Positions 5,475-7,377 of a DNA stretch of 7,377 bases are shown here, piece by piece (position 1 is the stretch's first letter; each line of letters begins with the position of its first letter). Source of the stretch: Nitrososphaera sp. UBA210 (GTDB taxonomy: Archaea > Thermoproteota > Nitrososphaeria > Nitrososphaerales > Nitrososphaeraceae); the NCBI GenBank assembly GCA_002494895.1, contig DADA01000120.1:1-7377 (forward strand), in the 5' to 3' direction. Below the pieces are notes generated by a model. That model was not told where the DNA came from. It made no database searches and saw only the letters and a program-made list of their open reading frames with translations. Position numbers and translations under genes: made by a program.

Positions 5475-5972
5475 GTAGTACCCGACGAAGTCTTGTTCGC
5501 CGTTCCCTGCAAGGAAAGATTAATTATTAATGTTACACTTCAGAGTTCAATTAGTTTGGTTGCCAGTCTGAACGGCTTGGAAAAAGCATCAAAGAAATAT
5601 GCCGAGAACAAGCAGGCTGGCAAGAATGCCGAATCAGCAGATCTTGTGGCGAAGATTATTGATTCGATATCTTCTCCCGACTTTGCCTTCAAGGTAAGAG
5701 ACGAAGCACTAGTCAGCGATGATACAACTACATACGTATACGAGAATAGCGCAACGTATCCATTCCTGTTTGATTTTCTTGCGGAAATCCTGCATGTAAG
5801 AATTCCAATTACAGTCGAAGACGCAAAGTTTGGGTCAGGCGAGATACTCGTGGCGCACGGGTTAAAAGAGACAGCGGATGCTAGACTGGCTTCGGCTGTC
5901 AAAGAGCTACAAAAGCTTGTTCGAGGTAAGAGGGAGCAGGCATTGTCAAAATTCACGAATGCTCCCACCTGA
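5472..5972 (+). CDS. Conserved-looking soluble protein of unknown function
   Basis: Up to 166 residues; the ATG at 5472 gives the longest form. A better start may be TTG 5556 (VASLNGLEKASKKYAENKQ), about 28 bases after an AT-rich box at 5518-5532. That would shorten the protein to 138 residues and keep it clear of the divergent kinase promoter. No signal peptide or membrane helix is seen. The protein is mixed alpha/beta: a Lys/Ala-rich helix at residues 36-65, an acidic stretch with DDTTTYVYEN, then a hydrophobic YPFLFDFLAEILHVRIPITV segment. It ends with a long charged helix (ETADARLASAVKELQKLVRG) that could form a coiled coil. I recognise no domain or catalytic motif. Codon use matches its neighbours. 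A possible 36-residue ORF follows three bases later in the same frame. Confidence 0.72.
   Translation: MVVPDEVLFAVPCKERLIINVTLQSSISLVASLNGLEKASKKYAENKQAGKNAESADLVAKIIDSISSPDFAFKVRDEALVSDDTTTYVYENSATYPFLFDFLAEILHVRIPITVEDAKFGSGEILVAHGLKETADARLASAVKELQKLVRGKREQALSKFTNAPT
5518..5532 (+). promoter_or_regulatory. AT-rich candidate promoter inside the long form of the 5472-5972 gene
   Basis: The sequence is GATTAATTATTAATG, the strongest AT-rich stretch in this part of the window. Its right half (TTATTAAT, 5524-5531) is centred about 28 bases before TTG 5556. That fits a leaderless promoter and a start later than ATG 5472. If ATG 5472 is used, this stretch is simply coding. Confidence 0.35.
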
Positions 5973-5975
5973 CTA

Positions 5976-6086
5976 ATGCTTGTGGCGTCCTCACGTCCTA
6001 GCGGTCAGTTGAACAAGAGGATCGATACTATAGTTGAAGGACAGGAACGCTTGTTCGAATCGATAAAGCCCGACAAAGACCCATAG
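5976..6086 (+). CDS. Possible 36-residue protein following the 5472-5972 gene
   Basis: ATG 5976 opens a 36-residue frame ending at TAG 6084-6086. It starts MLVASSRPSG and continues QLNKRIDTIVEGQERLFESI, an amphipathic helix with Leu12, Ile16, Ile19, Val20, Leu26, Phe27 and Ile30 along one side, followed by KPDKDP. It is in the same frame as the preceding gene, separated only by TGA and CTA. It may be a separate coupled gene, or the former C-terminus of that gene cut by a stop or sequencing error. It is too short for composition to prove coding. The helix pattern and absence of opposing genes favour it moderately. Confidence 0.45.
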   Translation: MLVASSRPSGQLNKRIDTIVEGQERLFESIKPDKDP

Positions 6087-6109
6087 AAGGGTCGAGTTCA
6101 ATTTTGGGC

Positions 6110-6127
6110 GGAGTCTGGTCGGATTCC
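6110..6127. terminator. Weak hairpin between convergent genes
   Basis: GGAGTC and GATTCC form a 6-bp stem (one G-T pair) around TGGTCG. It lies in the 57-base gap before the stop of the thiamine-diphosphate enzyme gene, and ATTTT precedes it. Function as a terminator is uncertain. Confidence 0.2.
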
Positions 6128-6143
6128 AAGCTAGGATGCAGAT

Positions 6144-7377
6144 TCACCGAACATCTTCTGCGTGGGAATGAATGTTTCTCAATGCTTCGTGCACTTTATT
6201 TCGAAAAAGTGTCAATCCAATCCTTGTGGCGTTAGGTTGTCCCTTCGTTAGCGATTCGGCCAGGTTGCCGATAAACTCCAGGTCTACCTTGGGTGGCATC
6301 GGAGGCTCAAATGGGTCAACGTAAGCTTCGATTATGGTTGGCTTGTCTTTGGCAGACATTGCCTCAGAGATAACCGAGTCCACCTCCGCTGGCTCCCTTA
6401 TTGTGTATCCTTCTCCACCACAAGCTTGCGCGAACTTCGTAAAATCGATAGGAGAGAATTCTACGCCGTATTCCGGATTCCCCAGAAACGCCATCTGCTC
6501 CCAGCGAATCATGCCCAGAGTGTCATTCTTGATAATGATCACTTTTATCGGAAGTTTGTATTGCACCGCGGCCGCAAACTCTGCCATCAGCATGCTGAAT
6601 CCGCCATCGCCAACAAAAGCCACACACTGCCTATCGGGAAACGCCAGCTGCGCTGCTATCGCGTATGGCAGCGCGCATCCCATGCTGGCAAGAGTACCTG
6701 ATAATGAAAACTTCATTCCCCTTCTGAGCTGGATATACTGAGCCGCCCAGGCAGTATTGGTGCCACTGTCCACCGAAATTATGGCATTCTCTTCGAGCTC
6801 CTTTGACACGGCAGCTGCAATCACTTGTGGTTTGATCGGCTTGTCAGTGCGTGTGCTGCGCTCCTTTAGCAGGCCGTCCCAATTCTTCATGGCTTCCTGC
6901 TTTGACTTCAAGAATGGCATGTCGTGTCTTTGGTGCAGCAAAGGTAGCAGGGCTGATAGAGTGAGCTTTGAATCGCCAACCAGGCCTATTTCCACTGGAA
7001 AACGCAACCCGATCTTTTCGTGCCTGATATCTATCTGAATTCCCCTTGCCTGCCCGGGCTTTGGAAGGTAATCAATATACGGAAATGATGTTCCGATCAT
7101 AAGAAGGGTGTCACACTCATTCATGGCGTCAGTGGCTGGTTCGGTTCCAAGGAGCCCGATGCCCCCGATACAGTGCTTGTCGTCATCCGGAATTACCGCT
7201 TTGCCTAGGAGCGCCTTGACAACCGGTGCGCCGAGTTTTTTCGCTGTCGCAAGCACTTCGTCTCCAGCGTCAAGTGCCCCTTGCCCCACCAGCAAGACAA
7301 TCTTGCTTCCGGCGTTCAGGATTTCTGCTGCGCTTTTCAGCAGCGCCTGATCGGGGACGATAGCGGATGCGAAAACA
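6144..7377 (-). CDS. Thiamine-diphosphate enzyme, pyruvate oxidase/acetolactate synthase type, N-terminus outside window
   Basis: 411 codons are visible and the frame stays open to the right edge, so the N-terminal PYR domain that binds the aminopyrimidine ring is missing here. The visible part starts with the central FAD/NAD-like fold domain (about 6950-7350: KIVLLVGQGALDAG, LLMIGTSFPYIDYLP). The C-terminal PP domain follows. It carries the ThDP motif beginning GDGG (6600-6611) and ending KND (6522-6530), then EYGVEFSPIDFTKFAQACGG. These residues resemble pyruvate oxidase/pyruvate:quinone oxidoreductase-like proteins more than true acetolactate synthases. Such enzymes decarboxylate pyruvate to acetate or acetyl phosphate, but acetolactate or glyoxylate chemistry is not excluded. 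The C-terminus extends some 50 residues past the PP core without a hydrophobic helix. No promoter is visible. Superfamily certain, substrate inferred. Confidence 0.9.
   Translation of the reverse strand, partial: VFASAIVPDQALLKSAAEILNAGSKIVLLVGQGALDAGDEVLATAKKLGAPVVKALLGKAVIPDDDKHCIGGIGLLGTEPATDAMNECDTLLMIGTSFPYIDYLPKPGQARGIQIDIRHEKIGLRFPVEIGLVGDSKLTLSALLPLLHQRHDMPFLKSKQEAMKNWDGLLKERSTRTDKPIKPQVIAAAVSKELEENAIISVDSGTNTAWAAQYIQLRRGMKFSLSGTLASMGCALPYAIAAQLAFPDRQCVAFVGDGGFSMLMAEFAAAVQYKLPIKVIIIKNDTLGMIRWEQMAFLGNPEYGVEFSPIDFTKFAQACGGEGYTIREPAEVDSVISEAMSAKDKPTIIEAYVDPFEPPMPPKVDLEFIGNLAESLTKGQPNATRIGLTLFRNKVHEALRNIHSHAEDVR

Noticed and set aside
6334..6741. 135-codon plus-strand ORF
   Set aside because: It lies opposite the ThDP-binding domain of the pyruvate oxidase-like enzyme, so it is a shadow.
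1..7377. CRISPR arrays, tRNA or rRNA genes, insertion sequences, toxin-antitoxin or defence genes
   Set aside because: I looked for spaced direct repeats, cloverleaf-like stems, transposase motifs and terminal inverted repeats on both strands and saw none.

Overview
The window looks archaeal, and most like a Nitrososphaera-type ammonia-oxidising thaumarchaeon. This is an inference. The evidence is a complete archaeal transcription factor B (TFB), TATA-like boxes about 26 bases ahead of several start codons with almost no leader (leaderless transcription), an overlapping stand-alone ATP-cone protein, moderate GC with AT-rich spacers, and frequent use of AGA/AGG/ATA codons. There are no rRNA or tRNA genes, CRISPR arrays, insertion sequences or obvious phage genes.

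Left part (1-1948) is transcribed on the minus strand. An egghead-like membrane glycosyltransferase runs off the left edge (1-1292, about 430 codons visible). Upstream of it lies a 43-residue CxxC/CxxC zinc-finger protein (1474-1605) with its own TATA-like box. Upstream of that is an 86-residue protein with one N-terminal membrane helix and an outward tail carrying a DxDGD motif (1688-1948).

Middle part (2118-4356) is on the plus strand. A small two-helix membrane protein is followed by a 443-base spacer (2436-2878) with several dyads and a coding-like minus-strand frame that lacks a normal start codon. Then comes a two-gene unit: a TFB (2879-3829) whose TGA stop overlaps the ATG of an ATP-cone protein with a strongly basic tail (3826-4356). 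A TATA box fitting a leaderless transcript lies ahead of TFB. The unit meets a minus-strand lipid-kinase-like gene (4399-5463) tail to tail, and a hairpin fills the 42-base gap.

Right part: the kinase gene is divergent from an unrecognised 166-codon gene (5472-5972). That gene is followed, in the same frame, by a possible 36-residue ORF (5976-6086). Both converge on a thiamine-diphosphate enzyme of the pyruvate oxidase/acetolactate synthase superfamily (6144 to the right edge, minus strand), of which the central and C-terminal domains are visible.

The genes do not form a single pathway. The most notable unit is TFB plus ATP-cone, which could link general transcription factor output to nucleotide level. 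The window also holds two very small genes that are easy to miss.
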